Of a stretch of DNA of 64,000 bases, positions 53,226 to 62,261 are shown in pieces. Made by a program: the position numbers and the translations under genes. Every line of letters begins with the position of its first letter. Position 1 is the stretch's first letter. Source of the DNA: Variovorax paradoxus_P (GTDB taxonomy: Bacteria > Pseudomonadota > Gammaproteobacteria > Burkholderiales > Burkholderiaceae_C); the NCBI RefSeq assembly GCF_050627025.1, contig NZ_CP192472.1. One strand, 5' to 3'. The notes below the pieces were generated by a model, which was not told where the DNA came from, made no database searches, and was given only the letters and a program-made list of their open reading frames with translations.

Positions 53226-54371
53226 TTAGCTTGGGCAGCCGCTCGCCGGTGCGGGGTACTCCATCTCCAGAACGACCCACTCGCGCCGGGACGCCCCGTA
53301 GCGCTCGCCGATCTCGCACAGCGTGCGGTCCAGTTGCTGCGCGGGCTTGAGAGCCGCTGAAAGCGGCAAGGGTGTTGCCGCCCCATCGCTGGAGGTGCGG
53401 GCCATGAGCACGAGCCCGCTGCGCAGCGTTACCGGGCCCGAAGCAGACACCGCTTCTACGCTTGTGCGGCCGGTGCGCGACCACGCATCGGCCACCAGCG
53501 CCAGCGCGATGTCGTCGGTGCCGTGCTGCACGTCGATGGTCCGGCGTTCGTGGCGCCAGAACGCCGCCTTGTTGAGCAGGAAGCTTGCCCTGCGGCCAGT
53601 GTCCAGATAGAACGGAGAGCTGTCGTGCGCGGGGCTCCACGATGCAACGCCGAGTTCGGCGGCGAGTGTTTTCGCCTTTGCCTGCCCGCCAATCGCTTCG
53701 ACCAGCGCGAGCATCGTCGGCACCGAGGCGGTAATGCCCGTGGTCGTGGCCACGCCGCGGTCCATCACGTAGCGCTGGTGCGGCACGTAGGTAGCGCCCG
53801 CGTGGCGCTCGAGCAACGTGCCGCGGTCATACCAGTGGCCCGCAAATCGCCGCCCGTCAAGCAACCCTGCCTGGCCGACGACGCGCGCGCCGGAACACAC
53901 ACCGATCACGCGCGCACCCCGCACCGCCTGCCGCCTCAGCCAGGCGGCAACCGCGGGGTTGTCGTCGGTGATCATCGCGGGCACGATCACGTAGTCGGCG
54001 CCCGAGGGATGAAGCCGGTCGAAGCTCGCAAAGTCCTGCGCACCGTCGATCTCCAGCGCGGGATACAGGCTTACCCGTCCACTCCGCGGCGCCACGATCC
54101 GAACCTCGGCCACATCCGCACGCCGGAGCACCGCATGCGGCAGCAGCAGGTCGGTCATTTCGGTGCCTTCGTTCAAGGCGAGCACGGCAACCACGGGCCT
54201 GCCCGCGCGAGTGGGCTTGAGCGCATCGACAAAGGCCTGCTGCCCGCGCTCCCACATGGCCGCGTCGGCCGGCGGCGGCGGCAACGGGGTGGCGCTTACG
54301 CAAGCTGTTACTGCCAGCACGGCCAGCGTTGTAATACTTGCCTCTGCCAGCACTCGTAGTAACCTAAACAT
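53226..54371 (-). CDS. DJ-1/PfpI-domain lipoprotein-like protein without HTH
   Basis: This 381-residue protein has an N-terminal signal with a possible lipobox (TTLAVLAVTACVSA, Cys 24). A DJ-1/PfpI domain follows (PVVAVLALNEGTEMTDLLLP, YVIVPAMITDDNPAVAAWLR, elbow cysteine in RVIGVCSGARVVGQAGLLDG). A C-terminal part of about 150 residues has no AraC HTH. It is therefore probably an exported relative of GlxA regulators, not a transcription factor. GAGGGA before the ATG at 54371 supports this start. The start codon overlaps that of the divergent regulator. Function unknown. Confidence 0.8.
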   Translation of the reverse strand: MFRLLRVLAEASITTLAVLAVTACVSATPLPPPPADAAMWERGQQAFVDALKPTRAGRPVVAVLALNEGTEMTDLLLPHAVLRRADVAEVRIVAPRSGRVSLYPALEIDGAQDFASFDRLHPSGADYVIVPAMITDDNPAVAAWLRRQAVRGARVIGVCSGARVVGQAGLLDGRRFAGHWYDRGTLLERHAGATYVPHQRYVMDRGVATTTGITASVPTMLALVEAIGGQAKAKTLAAELGVASWSPAHDSSPFYLDTGRRASFLLNKAAFWRHERRTIDVQHGTDDIALALVADAWSRTGRTSVEAVSASGPVTLRSGLVLMARTSSDGAATPLPLSAALKPAQQLDRTLCEIGERYGASRREWVVLEMEYPAPASGCPS

Positions 54372-55407
54372 GCTGTCCCTCGATGACCGTGATGTCTTGA
54401 GCCTACGAATACCCACCCCCACCCACAAGGACGAAGAAGCCGCGGTTTCTGCCAGCAATGTGGTGCTTGTCGCGTTCGACGGCGTAGAGGCGATCGATAT
54501 CGCCGGCCCGGCCAGCGTGTTCAGCAAGGCCGAGCTGCTTCGCCCCGGCAGCTACCGCCTGCACATCGCGTCGCCTTCGGGCGGTAACGTGCTGACGAAC
54601 GGCGGCCTGAGCTTTGCCGGAACGTGCAACCTGCGGCAATTGCCCACTTCAATCGACACGCTGGTCATTGCAGGTGGCGATGAGCCAGGCGTGCGCGCAG
54701 CCATCGTCGAACAGGGCATCGGCGCATGGATTGCAGAGATTGCGCCCGGCATACGCCGCGTTGCCAGCGTATGCAGCGGGGCGTTCGCGCTTGCTGCCGC
54801 CGGCCTGCTCGATGGGCGGGAGGCCACCACGCATTGGCGCGCCTGCGACCAGCTCCAAGCGCTGCGGCCGCAGGTGCGGGTGCAGCGCGAACGCATCTAC
54901 GTGCGCGACGGCCCGGTGTGGACATCGGCCGGCGTTACCACCGGCATCGAGCTTGCGCTCGCGCTGGTCGAGGACGACCTGGGCCATGCCGTGTCGATGG
55001 AGATTGCCCGCACGCTGGCGCTGCCAATGCTGCGCGGCGCCGAGCAGCCGCAGCTGAGCCAGGCGCTCGAGGCGCAGGCCTCGGCCAGCCATCGGCTGCG
55101 CGAACTCGTCGCATGGATCGGCACGCACCCGCAGGACGATCTTTCTGTGGAGGCGCTGGCCGAGCGTGTGCAGATGAGCCCGAGAAATTTCGCGCGTGCC
55201 TTTGCTGCCGAGACCGGCCGCACACCGGCGCGCTTTGTTGAACACATTCGCGTGGCAGCCGCCGCGCAATTGCTGCGCCAGACTCAGTGGCCGCAAGACC
55301 GTATCGCAAGCCGCAGCGGCTTCGGGTCGGTGGATGCACTGCAGCGTGCATTCGCGCGGCAGCACGGCCTCACGCCGCAAGCCTATCGAACCCATGACCA
55401 AACTTGA
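54370..55407 (+). CDS. GlxA-family AraC-type regulator (DJ-1/PfpI domain plus HTH)
   Basis: From the ATG at 54370 the protein has 345 residues. It has a DJ-1/PfpI domain (NVVLVAFDGVEAIDIAGPAS, elbow RRVASVCSGAFALAAAGLLD) and a C-terminal AraC HTH pair (VEALAERVQMSPRNFARAFA and IASRSGFGSVDALQRAFARQ). This ATG lies over the divergent gene's ATG and lacks a ribosome-binding site. The true start may therefore be a GTG or TTG up to about 100 bases downstream, which would leave room for a promoter. It overlaps the glycosidase gene by 14 bases. Confidence 0.82.
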   Translation: MLSLDDRDVLSLRIPTPTHKDEEAAVSASNVVLVAFDGVEAIDIAGPASVFSKAELLRPGSYRLHIASPSGGNVLTNGGLSFAGTCNLRQLPTSIDTLVIAGGDEPGVRAAIVEQGIGAWIAEIAPGIRRVASVCSGAFALAAAGLLDGREATTHWRACDQLQALRPQVRVQRERIYVRDGPVWTSAGVTTGIELALALVEDDLGHAVSMEIARTLALPMLRGAEQPQLSQALEAQASASHRLRELVAWIGTHPQDDLSVEALAERVQMSPRNFARAFAAETGRTPARFVEHIRVAAAAQLLRQTQWPQDRIASRSGFGSVDALQRAFARQHGLTPQAYRTHDQT

Positions 55408-56578
55408 CGCTACCGCCCTCGCACTGATCGACGACTGCGCCCGGGCTTCGACCCAGCTCCTGGAGCGCAACCTCACACCGCACGGCATTCTGGCCGCCAG
55501 CCCTACGGAGGCTGCAGTGGCGCGGCGCTACACGCGCATCTTCGGGCGCGACGCCGCGATTTGCGTGATGGCAATGTGCGGCAGCGGTGTGCCCGCGCTT
55601 GAGAAAGGCGCGGTCGCCAGCCTCGATGCACTGGCGGCGCGGCAGGCGGCCAACGGGCAGATTCCCAAATACGTCGACCCCGAAGGTCTCGATGCCGACT
55701 TCTGGTACCTGGGCTGCATCGACGCCACGCTGTGGTGGCTGATTGCGGTGGACCACGTGCGCCGCCACGGCCAGGTGGGTGCCGCGCACTGGGGCAGCGA
55801 GGTGGAGCGCGCCATTGGCTGGCTGCTGGCGCAGGAGCACCAGCACTTTCGGCTGCTGCAGCAGAACGAGGCCAGCGACTGGGCCGACATCATGCCCCGC
55901 TCGGGCTACGTGCTGTACACCAACGCGCTCTGGTACGACGTGAAGCGCCGCTTCGCGCTGGAGCACGCCGAAGCCACCGAGCACCACTTCAACCACCTGT
56001 TCAATCCCTTCCAGCAAGACCTGCCCGAATACCACCGCGCACGCTTGCTTCGCCATTACGCGCGACGCGGGCGGGACGACCCGGGCCTGTATCTCAGCTT
56101 CGTCAATCTTTCGTTCGTTGGCAACGAGGGCGATGTGTTCGGCAACGTGCTGGCCATACAGAGCGGGCTGGCCGACGCTTCGATGGCGCGCCGCATCGTC
56201 AAGACCATTGCGGCGGCGCGTGCCTGCGATCCCTACCCGGTACGCGTGGTGCTGCATCCGCTCACGCGGGAGCATGCGCTGTGGCGGCCGTACATGGCCC
56301 GCCACCAGCAGAACGTGGTGCACCAGTATCACAACGGCGGCATCTGGCCCTTTGTGGGCGGCTTCTGGGTGATGGCTCTTGCACACATGGGCCTGCATGA
56401 ACAGGCCTGGCCCGAGCTTGCGCGCCTGGCGCATGTGAACCAGCTCGGCGACTGGCGCTTTACCGAGTGGTTCCACGGCCGCACGCTGGTGCCGATGGGC
56501 ATGGCCGGGCAAAGCTGGAACGCCGCTACCTTCCTGCTTGCACATCGGGCGCTGCAGGGCGGCGAGGCGGCCTGGTAG
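55394..56578 (+). CDS. Six-hairpin (alpha/alpha)6 glycosidase, GH100/amylo-1,6-glucosidase-like
   Basis: This 394-residue protein has no signal peptide. Recognisable segments are RRYTRIFGRDAAICVMAM, GQIPKYVDPEG, FWYLGCIDATLWWLIAVDHV, SDWADIMPRSGYVLYTNALW and VHQYHNGGIWPFVGGFWV. They resemble neutral/alkaline invertases and glycogen-debranching-type glycosidases. The aspartates in GCIDATLWW and EASDWAD are candidate catalytic residues. It acts in the cytoplasm. It starts inside the end of the AraC regulator gene, so the two are co-translated. Substrate unknown. Confidence 0.78.
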   Translation: MTKLDATALALIDDCARASTQLLERNLTPHGILAASPTEAAVARRYTRIFGRDAAICVMAMCGSGVPALEKGAVASLDALAARQAANGQIPKYVDPEGLDADFWYLGCIDATLWWLIAVDHVRRHGQVGAAHWGSEVERAIGWLLAQEHQHFRLLQQNEASDWADIMPRSGYVLYTNALWYDVKRRFALEHAEATEHHFNHLFNPFQQDLPEYHRARLLRHYARRGRDDPGLYLSFVNLSFVGNEGDVFGNVLAIQSGLADASMARRIVKTIAAARACDPYPVRVVLHPLTREHALWRPYMARHQQNVVHQYHNGGIWPFVGGFWVMALAHMGLHEQAWPELARLAHVNQLGDWRFTEWFHGRTLVPMGMAGQSWNAATFLLAHRALQGGEAAW

Positions 56579-56579
56579 A

Positions 56580-57593
56580 TCAGACCGTGAGAACGACCTT
56601 GCCGACGTGGCCCGCGCGCTCGAGGTACTGGTGCGCTTGCACCACATCGTCGAGCGCAAAGCTGCGGTCGATGCGCATCTGCAAGGCGCCGCTGGCAAGG
56701 CCCTCGTCGACGAAGCCCAACGCGCGGCCGAACGCGCCTTCGTCGCGCGGCAGGCCCATGGTGGGCGAGCCGATGAACTCCAGCACCGTGTAGACATGGA
56801 AGCGCCAGCTCTTGCGAAACTGCGCGAGGGCGGGGTACCTGAGCTCGGCTCCGCCGGAGAGCCCGTACAGCACGTACCAGCCGCGCTGCGCGACTGCATC
56901 GCCAAGCCGCTCCAGCTGCGCACCACCCACGCCGTCGTACACCAGGTCGACGCCGCGGCCGTCAGTCAGCGCCAGCACGCGTCGCGCCACGTCTTCGTCG
57001 TGCGTTACCACCACGTGCGCCGCACCCGCATCGAAGAGCGCTTGTCGCTTGGCCGCCGTGCGGGTGGTTGCAATGGCAACGATGCCGGCCGCTCGCGCCA
57101 TTTGCAGTGCCGCAATGCCTGTGCCCGATGAAGCGCCCGTGATGAGCATCGTCTGCCCGCGCTGCAGCCGCGCCATTTCGAACATGGGAAAGTAGCCCGT
57201 CAGGTACGCCATGTAGGCGCCGGCAGCTTGCTCGGGCGAGAGCCTTTCGGGGTAGCGGACCACGTGCGTCGCTGGAAACAGAATGCTTTCTCCGTAGGTA
57301 GGGTAGCGGCCCTGGTTGGCACCGGGCAAAACCGCAACTCGGTCGCCGATGGAGAAGCCGCCGACACCTGCACCCACCGTGTCGATGACGCCGGCCGCCT
57401 CGTTGCCCAGGCCTGCCGGCAGCGTCGCGTCTTCGATGTACGAGTTCTGCCGCCAGAGCGCATCGGCCCAGTTAAGGCCAATTGCCTGCACCGCAATGCG
57501 AACCTCGCCGGCGCCGGGCTGCGGCGTTGCCACTTGCTCGAGCTTCAGCACCTCGGCACCGCCGAACTCGTGAAAGCGAACCATCTTGCTCAT
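56580..57593 (-). CDS. Zinc-independent MDR enzyme, quinone oxidoreductase-like
   Basis: This 337-residue protein has the MDR pattern (GEVRIAVQAIGLNWADALWR, PAGLGNEAAGVIDTVGAGV, MLITGASSGTGIAALQMARA). It lacks the cysteines and histidines of zinc alcohol dehydrogenases, as in the QOR branch. It likely reduces quinones or activated alkenes with NADPH. It is divergent from a LysR gene that probably controls it, and converges on the glycosidase gene with a 1-base gap. Confidence 0.9.
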   Translation of the reverse strand: MSKMVRFHEFGGAEVLKLEQVATPQPGAGEVRIAVQAIGLNWADALWRQNSYIEDATLPAGLGNEAAGVIDTVGAGVGGFSIGDRVAVLPGANQGRYPTYGESILFPATHVVRYPERLSPEQAAGAYMAYLTGYFPMFEMARLQRGQTMLITGASSGTGIAALQMARAAGIVAIATTRTAAKRQALFDAGAAHVVVTHDEDVARRVLALTDGRGVDLVYDGVGGAQLERLGDAVAQRGWYVLYGLSGGAELRYPALAQFRKSWRFHVYTVLEFIGSPTMGLPRDEGAFGRALGFVDEGLASGALQMRIDRSFALDDVVQAHQYLERAGHVGKVVLTV

Positions 57594-57686
57594 ACAAAAA
57601 CACTCCTTGAAAGAACGGGGGGTTGCAACACCGGAGCAACCGGCCAGTCCAATCTAGTGGCCACTGGACAATCAAGGAAATCGATT

Positions 57687-57704
57687 CATACGATATTCGG
57701 TATG
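57687..57704. promoter_or_regulatory. CATAC-N8-GTATG inverted repeat between MDR and LysR genes
   Basis: Perfect 5-base arms lie 30 bases before the LysR start. The flanks also carry ATCGAT on both sides (57680-57685 and 57711-57716). The arrangement is that of a LysR operator controlling both divergent genes. Confidence 0.55.
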
Positions 57705-57733
57705 CACGCAATCGATAGCTTGAAAGCGCCTGG

Positions 57734-58636
57734 ATGAAACCCATCGAACTCAGCCGAATCGACTTGAACCTGCTCACCGTGTTGGCCGCGCTCATGCGCG
57801 AGCGGCACGTGAGCCGCGCCGCCGAGCGCCTGAACCTGGGGCAACCTGCAGTGAGCCACGCGCTCGCAAGGCTGCGCGAACTCACGGGCGATCCGCTGCT
57901 GGTGCGCCAAGGGCGGGTCATGGAGCCGACCGAACGCGCGCTGGCGCTGATGCAAGGGCTAGGGCCGGCGCTCGAGCAGATCGAGGCAACCTTCCGCGCG
58001 CAGGCGGAGTTCGTGCCAGAGCGCGCCGCGCCGGTGTTTCGCATCGGGCTCACGGACGACCTGCAGATTGCCATGCTGCCGCGGCTGCTTCGGGCTCTCA
58101 GTGCCGAGGCGCCGCGCGCCAGACTGGTTACGCTCACGGTCTGCTACCGCAACGCTGCGCAGCATCTGGACGACGGGCAGGTCAGTGCGGTGATGAGCTT
58201 CCTGAAAGACCTGCCCGCGGGTGCGAAGGTACGCAAGGTTCGTACGGCGCGTTTCGCGCTGCTCCGCGCCGACACCGCCGCCGGAAGGCTCACGATGGAC
58301 GACTACTGCCGCCGCCGGCATGTGCTCGTGACCTATGCGGGCGACCTCTGCGGCACTGTCGACGAAACCCTGCACAAGATCGGCAGGCAGCGCGACGTGG
58401 CCTTCTCGGTGCCGCAGTTCGGCAGCCTGCCCGCAGTGCTGGCCGGCACCGAGTTGCTGGCCACGGTGCCCGAACACGTGGCGCAAGCGCTGTCGGCGCA
58501 GGGCGGCCTTCGCTACGAGGCCTTGCCGTTCGAAAGCCCGAGCTACCAGATCAAGCTGGCCTGGCGCGCCGTGACCGACAAGGACTCGGCGGAGTCATGG
58601 TTGCGCAAGGCCATGCTGCGGGCCTTCGGCGATTGA
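57734..58636 (+). CDS. LysR-family transcriptional regulator
   Basis: This 300-residue protein has the HTH (IDLNLLTVLAALMRERHVSR, then LNLGQPAVSHALARLRELTG) and a LysR effector domain starting near APVFRIGLTDDLQIAMLPRL. It is divergent from the MDR oxidoreductase gene, separated by 140 bases with an inverted repeat. It is the likely regulator of that gene. Confidence 0.92.
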   Translation: MKPIELSRIDLNLLTVLAALMRERHVSRAAERLNLGQPAVSHALARLRELTGDPLLVRQGRVMEPTERALALMQGLGPALEQIEATFRAQAEFVPERAAPVFRIGLTDDLQIAMLPRLLRALSAEAPRARLVTLTVCYRNAAQHLDDGQVSAVMSFLKDLPAGAKVRKVRTARFALLRADTAAGRLTMDDYCRRRHVLVTYAGDLCGTVDETLHKIGRQRDVAFSVPQFGSLPAVLAGTELLATVPEHVAQALSAQGGLRYEALPFESPSYQIKLAWRAVTDKDSAESWLRKAMLRAFGD

Positions 58637-58680
58637 AGCAACGCCGATATGATCTGCGCCAAACTCACTGGGAGACCGGT

Positions 58681-60225
58681 ATGCGTGCGCATCGCAAGAC
58701 AAGCCTCCTGGCCAGCATGGCGGCGTCGCTGCTTCTTGCAGCCTTGCCCCTCGGTGCCGCGCCCGTGGACGAACCGGCCGTTTGGCCGACCGCTGGATGG
58801 GCGGCGACCACCCCCGAGGCGCAGGGCATGGATTCAGCCGCGGTCGCCAAGCTGGTCGATTTTGGCGCCGCAAACGCGATGGACAGCCTGCTTGTCACGC
58901 GCCACGGCAGGCTGGTTGCCGAGGCCTATTACGCGCCGTACCGCGCCACTCTCAAGCATGCGGTGAACTCCACCACCAAGGCCGTCGTCGGAACGCTCAC
59001 CGGCATGGCTATCCAGGACGGGCTGCTCGCCTCGCGCGACCAAGCCGTGATCGACTTCTTTCCCGAGCGCACCATTGCAAATCTCGACGCTGCCAAGAAG
59101 GCGATGACCATCGGTCACCTGCTCGACATGACCTCGGGCATCGACTGGAAGGAAAAGCTCGACAACTCGGTGCCCGAGACAGCCCTGCAGTTCGGACGCA
59201 GCCGCGACTGGCAGGGCTTTGTGCTCGACCGCCCCATGGCGCAGCCGCCCGGCAGCGGCTTCAACTACAACAGCGGCAACACGCACCTGTTGTCCGCCAT
59301 TCTTGCCAGGAAAACGGGGGGCAGCACGTTGGCCTATGCGCAGCGCAGGCTGTTCCAGCCGCTGGGCATTGGCGACGTGCGCTGGCGCAAGGACCCGCAA
59401 GGCATCGAGACCGGCGGCTTCGGCCTTTACCTGTACCCGCGCGACATGGCGAAGATCGGCTATCTCTATTTGCGCAAGGGCCAATGGGAAGGGCGCCAGT
59501 TGCTGCCCGCCGCATGGGTCGACCAGGTGTTCAACGCCTCGGTGAACATGGAGTTTCGCGACGGGCCTGTGTTCCGGTATGCGAATGGCTGGTGGACCAT
59601 TCCGGAAAAGCGCGCCTACATTGCCGCGGGCATGAACCGGCAGCTCATCATCGTGCTGCCCGAAATCGACGTGGTTGCCGTGGTGACCGGAAGGCGCAAC
59701 TACCTGTTGCCTCCATTCATCGACATGATCACGGCCGCTGCCCGCTCCGCCGCGCCGCTGCCCGAAGACGGCACTGCCCAGGCCCTGCTGGCCGATCGCA
59801 TTCGGGCTGCGTCCGTTGAAAAGCAAGGCCCGGTGGCGCCCGCGCCCGACCTTGCAGCCGCGGTTTCCGGCAAGGTCTGGCAGTTCGACCGCAACGTTCT
59901 GGGCGTGAAGCGGCTGATGCTCGACTTGACCGCGGCCAGCCCAAGCTACCAGATACTCTTCGACAACGGACGCGCCGACGCCGAGCCTTTTACCGGGCCG
60001 CTGGGGCTCGACGGCTACTACCGCATCAGCGAGAAGGTGGCCGACGCGCCGGTTGCGGTAAGAGGCGAGTGGATCGAACCGCAGGCCTTTCGTATTTTTT
60101 CGCGCTCGCTGAGCGATGGCGATGTGTCGATGTATCTACTGCGTTTCGATGGCGCCAAGCTGAACGTGGCGTTCGAGAACAACCGCGGCTTCAAGGCCCA
60201 GGTGCAAGGCCGGGCCGCGGACTAG
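58681..60225 (+). CDS. Exported serine hydrolase (beta-lactamase/class C PBP fold)
   Basis: This 514-residue protein has a signal peptide (SLLASMAASLLLAALPLGAA). A serine beta-lactamase-like domain follows, with the S-x-x-K motif in AVNSTTKAVVG and a Tyr-x-Asn motif in FNYNSGNTH. A C-terminal beta-rich part of about 120 residues follows. Such proteins act as esterases, peptidases or PBPs in the periplasm. GGGAG lies before the ATG at 58681. The substrate is unknown and no neighbour suggests it. Confidence 0.88.
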   Translation: MRAHRKTSLLASMAASLLLAALPLGAAPVDEPAVWPTAGWAATTPEAQGMDSAAVAKLVDFGAANAMDSLLVTRHGRLVAEAYYAPYRATLKHAVNSTTKAVVGTLTGMAIQDGLLASRDQAVIDFFPERTIANLDAAKKAMTIGHLLDMTSGIDWKEKLDNSVPETALQFGRSRDWQGFVLDRPMAQPPGSGFNYNSGNTHLLSAILARKTGGSTLAYAQRRLFQPLGIGDVRWRKDPQGIETGGFGLYLYPRDMAKIGYLYLRKGQWEGRQLLPAAWVDQVFNASVNMEFRDGPVFRYANGWWTIPEKRAYIAAGMNRQLIIVLPEIDVVAVVTGRRNYLLPPFIDMITAAARSAAPLPEDGTAQALLADRIRAASVEKQGPVAPAPDLAAAVSGKVWQFDRNVLGVKRLMLDLTAASPSYQILFDNGRADAEPFTGPLGLDGYYRISEKVADAPVAVRGEWIEPQAFRIFSRSLSDGDVSMYLLRFDGAKLNVAFENNRGFKAQVQGRAAD

Positions 60226-60239
60226 CGGCAACCACCGGT

Positions 60240-61478
60240 TCAGGCAGCGGTAGCCAAGATCTTCTCGATGGCCTCCACGGCCCGCGCCAGGCCATCTTCC
60301 GCGCGCATCTGCTCGCCCAATGCACGCGCCTTGCCACGCACCTCCTGGCGATCTGCAAAAGCAATGGCGCGCGCCAGGTCGTCCGCGGCCAGGCGGTCGC
60401 CCGCCACGGCACTGGGTACGACGCCCAGCAGCGCCAGCCGGTGCGCCCAGAAGAACTGGTCGCCAGCGAAGGGCACCACCACCGACGGCACTCCTGCGCG
60501 CGCGGCCGAATGCGTGGTGCCCGAGCCGCCGTGATGCACCACGACTGACATTCGCGGAAACAGCCAGTCGTGCGGCGTGTCGCCCACCACATGAAAGTTG
60601 GCCGGAAGCTGCTGCACGTCGATGCCGCTCCAGCCCGGGTTGAACACGGCGCGCCGGCCCGCGACGCCATCGACCACCACCTGGCGCATCCGGCCAGCGT
60701 CGAATCCGGTCATGCTGCCGAAGCCGATGTAGACGGGTGCGTCGCCTGCTGCCAGGAACGCACTCAGCGACTGCGGCGGTTGCCAATCGGTGGCCGGTGG
60801 AATCCACTGGCCGCACACGGCTGCATTGGCGGGCCAGTCGGCCGGCCGTGGCACGAGGCTTGGCGAAAAGCCGTAGAGCGCCGGGTGCGTGGTCCACATG
60901 CGCCGGCGCGGCGGCAGGCTGCACACCTTGGCGCGCGCCGCGTTCAGTGCGGGCCGGAATGCCCGCCACAGCATGGCGGTGACCAGGTGGTGGCTCGCGC
61001 GGTTCAGGAAGCGCGGCACGCGTGAAGGCGGCAGAAAGGACGATGCGAACTCGCGGGTCGGGGTGAGCGGGAACATTCCTGCGCCGATGGGCGGCAGGCC
61101 GAGCGCCTCGGCCGCCGAGAGGCCCACGAAGGCCGCTAGCCCCGAGCACACGATTGCATCGCAGCCGCGAGCGGTTTCGACCGTCTGCCGTAGCCAGGCC
61201 GTTGCCTGGGTGTTGGCAATGTCGGCGAGCGCCTTGGCAGCTGCGCCGGGCCGGTCGCTCTGCGCCACCACGTTGGCAATGGCGCCGCCCGTGCCCAGCG
61301 CACCACGGATGTCGCCTGCCAATGCGTGTGCGCGCACGCCGAGCCGCTCTGCAGTGCCCAGCGTCGATTCATCCGCCAGCAGCACCGATGCATGGCCTGC
61401 TTTGTCGAGTGCATGGCACAGGGCCGCGAGCGGACGGGTATCGCCCTCGGTGCCATAGGTAACGACGGCGATCTTCAT
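60240..61478 (-). CDS. GT1/GT28-like glycosyltransferase (UDP-sugar dependent)
   Basis: This 412-residue protein has the two-Rossmann GT-B pattern of sterol and macrolide glucosyltransferases. The N-terminus is MKIAVVTYGTEGDTRPLAAL, and the C-terminal donor site runs from FPRMSVVVHHGGSGTTHSAA to GVPSVVVPFAGDQFFWAHRL. It adds a sugar to a small hydrophobic acceptor. Its ATG overlaps the TetR stop as ATGA (61475-61478). The TetR regulator may therefore sense the acceptor, and the enzyme may detoxify it. Confidence 0.9.
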   Translation of the reverse strand: MKIAVVTYGTEGDTRPLAALCHALDKAGHASVLLADESTLGTAERLGVRAHALAGDIRGALGTGGAIANVVAQSDRPGAAAKALADIANTQATAWLRQTVETARGCDAIVCSGLAAFVGLSAAEALGLPPIGAGMFPLTPTREFASSFLPPSRVPRFLNRASHHLVTAMLWRAFRPALNAARAKVCSLPPRRRMWTTHPALYGFSPSLVPRPADWPANAAVCGQWIPPATDWQPPQSLSAFLAAGDAPVYIGFGSMTGFDAGRMRQVVVDGVAGRRAVFNPGWSGIDVQQLPANFHVVGDTPHDWLFPRMSVVVHHGGSGTTHSAARAGVPSVVVPFAGDQFFWAHRLALLGVVPSAVAGDRLAADDLARAIAFADRQEVRGKARALGEQMRAEDGLARAVEAIEKILATAA

Positions 61479-62119
61479 GCGCGCTTTCTCCGCAGTGGTT
61501 TGCCGGCGGCACGGGCGCCGCTGACAAAGATTTCGACGATGGCCGCAAACTCGTCGCCGAGCACCAGGCCAGGTTGCGTGAGCCATCTCATCAGCGCGCC
61601 GAAGTACAGGTGATGCAGCAGCGAGGCCAGATGCCCGGCAGGCAGGTCTGTGCGCAGCGTTCCGTCTTGCTGCGCCTGTTCGATCAGCAGTGCAAAGAGC
61701 CCTGCGAGGTCGCGCGGCCCCTCTCGGGCCCTGGCGGTGTCGAGCTCGTCTTCGATGTTGAGAAATCGAAAACGGAAGTAGTCGAGCAGGTAGGCCCGGT
61801 AGCGCTCCGACCATTCGGCCGACGCTTCGAGCAGCTGCATGAGCCGCGCTTCGAAGCTGCCGGGCTTCTCGATCAGGCGGCCCAGGCGTTGCGTGTCGGC
61901 GGCCAGCTCCATGTGCACCCAGTGCGCAAGGATCGCCTCCTTGGTCGGGAAGTGGTTGTAGAGCGTGCCCTTGGCCACGTCCGCCTGCAGCGCGATCTGC
62001 TCCATCGTGGTCGCGTTGTAGCCGTTGGCTTCGAAGAGCTGCATGGCTATGGTTGCCACGCTGTCGAGCGTTTGGGCGCGGCGCCGTTCGCGCCTGCCCG
62101 GGAGTTCCGGATCTGCCAA
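61475..62119 (-). CDS. TetR-family transcriptional regulator
   Basis: This 214-residue protein has the TetR HTH (RAQTLDSVATIAMQLFEANG, then QIALQADVAKGTLYNHFPTK) and a helical C-terminal ligand domain. No ATG lies in frame close enough; the TTG at 62119 is the best start (MADPELPGRRERRR when read as Met). A nearby AT-rich stretch TATAGAT suggests a short or absent leader. An operator-like repeat stands 17 bases upstream. It is coupled to the glycosyltransferase gene and likely represses it. Confidence 0.85.
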   Translation of the reverse strand: MADPELPGRRERRRAQTLDSVATIAMQLFEANGYNATTMEQIALQADVAKGTLYNHFPTKEAILAHWVHMELAADTQRLGRLIEKPGSFEARLMQLLEASAEWSERYRAYLLDYFRFRFLNIEDELDTARAREGPRDLAGLFALLIEQAQQDGTLRTDLPAGHLASLLHHLYFGALMRWLTQPGLVLGDEFAAIVEIFVSGARAAGKPLRRKRA

Positions 62120-62135
62120 GCTGCATCTATAAAAA

Positions 62136-62148
62136 TGAACGTCGTTCA
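62136..62148. promoter_or_regulatory. TetR-type operator TGAAC-N3-GTTCA
   Basis: A perfect inverted repeat lies 17 bases before the TetR start. A further half-site GTTCAT lies at 62161-62166. It probably serves autoregulation and may also affect the divergent kinase gene. Confidence 0.65.
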
Positions 62149-62261
62149 AGTTTATACGATGTTCATCTTTGTGGCGTAATGCGGCGCGCAGGCCAACGAA
62201 CCAAGGCTGGTGTCCGCCTGCAGCACGGGCTATAAAACGATTTTCAGGGAGCCGCATCGCC

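Noticed and set aside
53226..54371. Transcription factor of the GlxA family
   Set aside because: The DJ-1 domain is present but there is no AraC HTH, and the N-terminus is an export signal.
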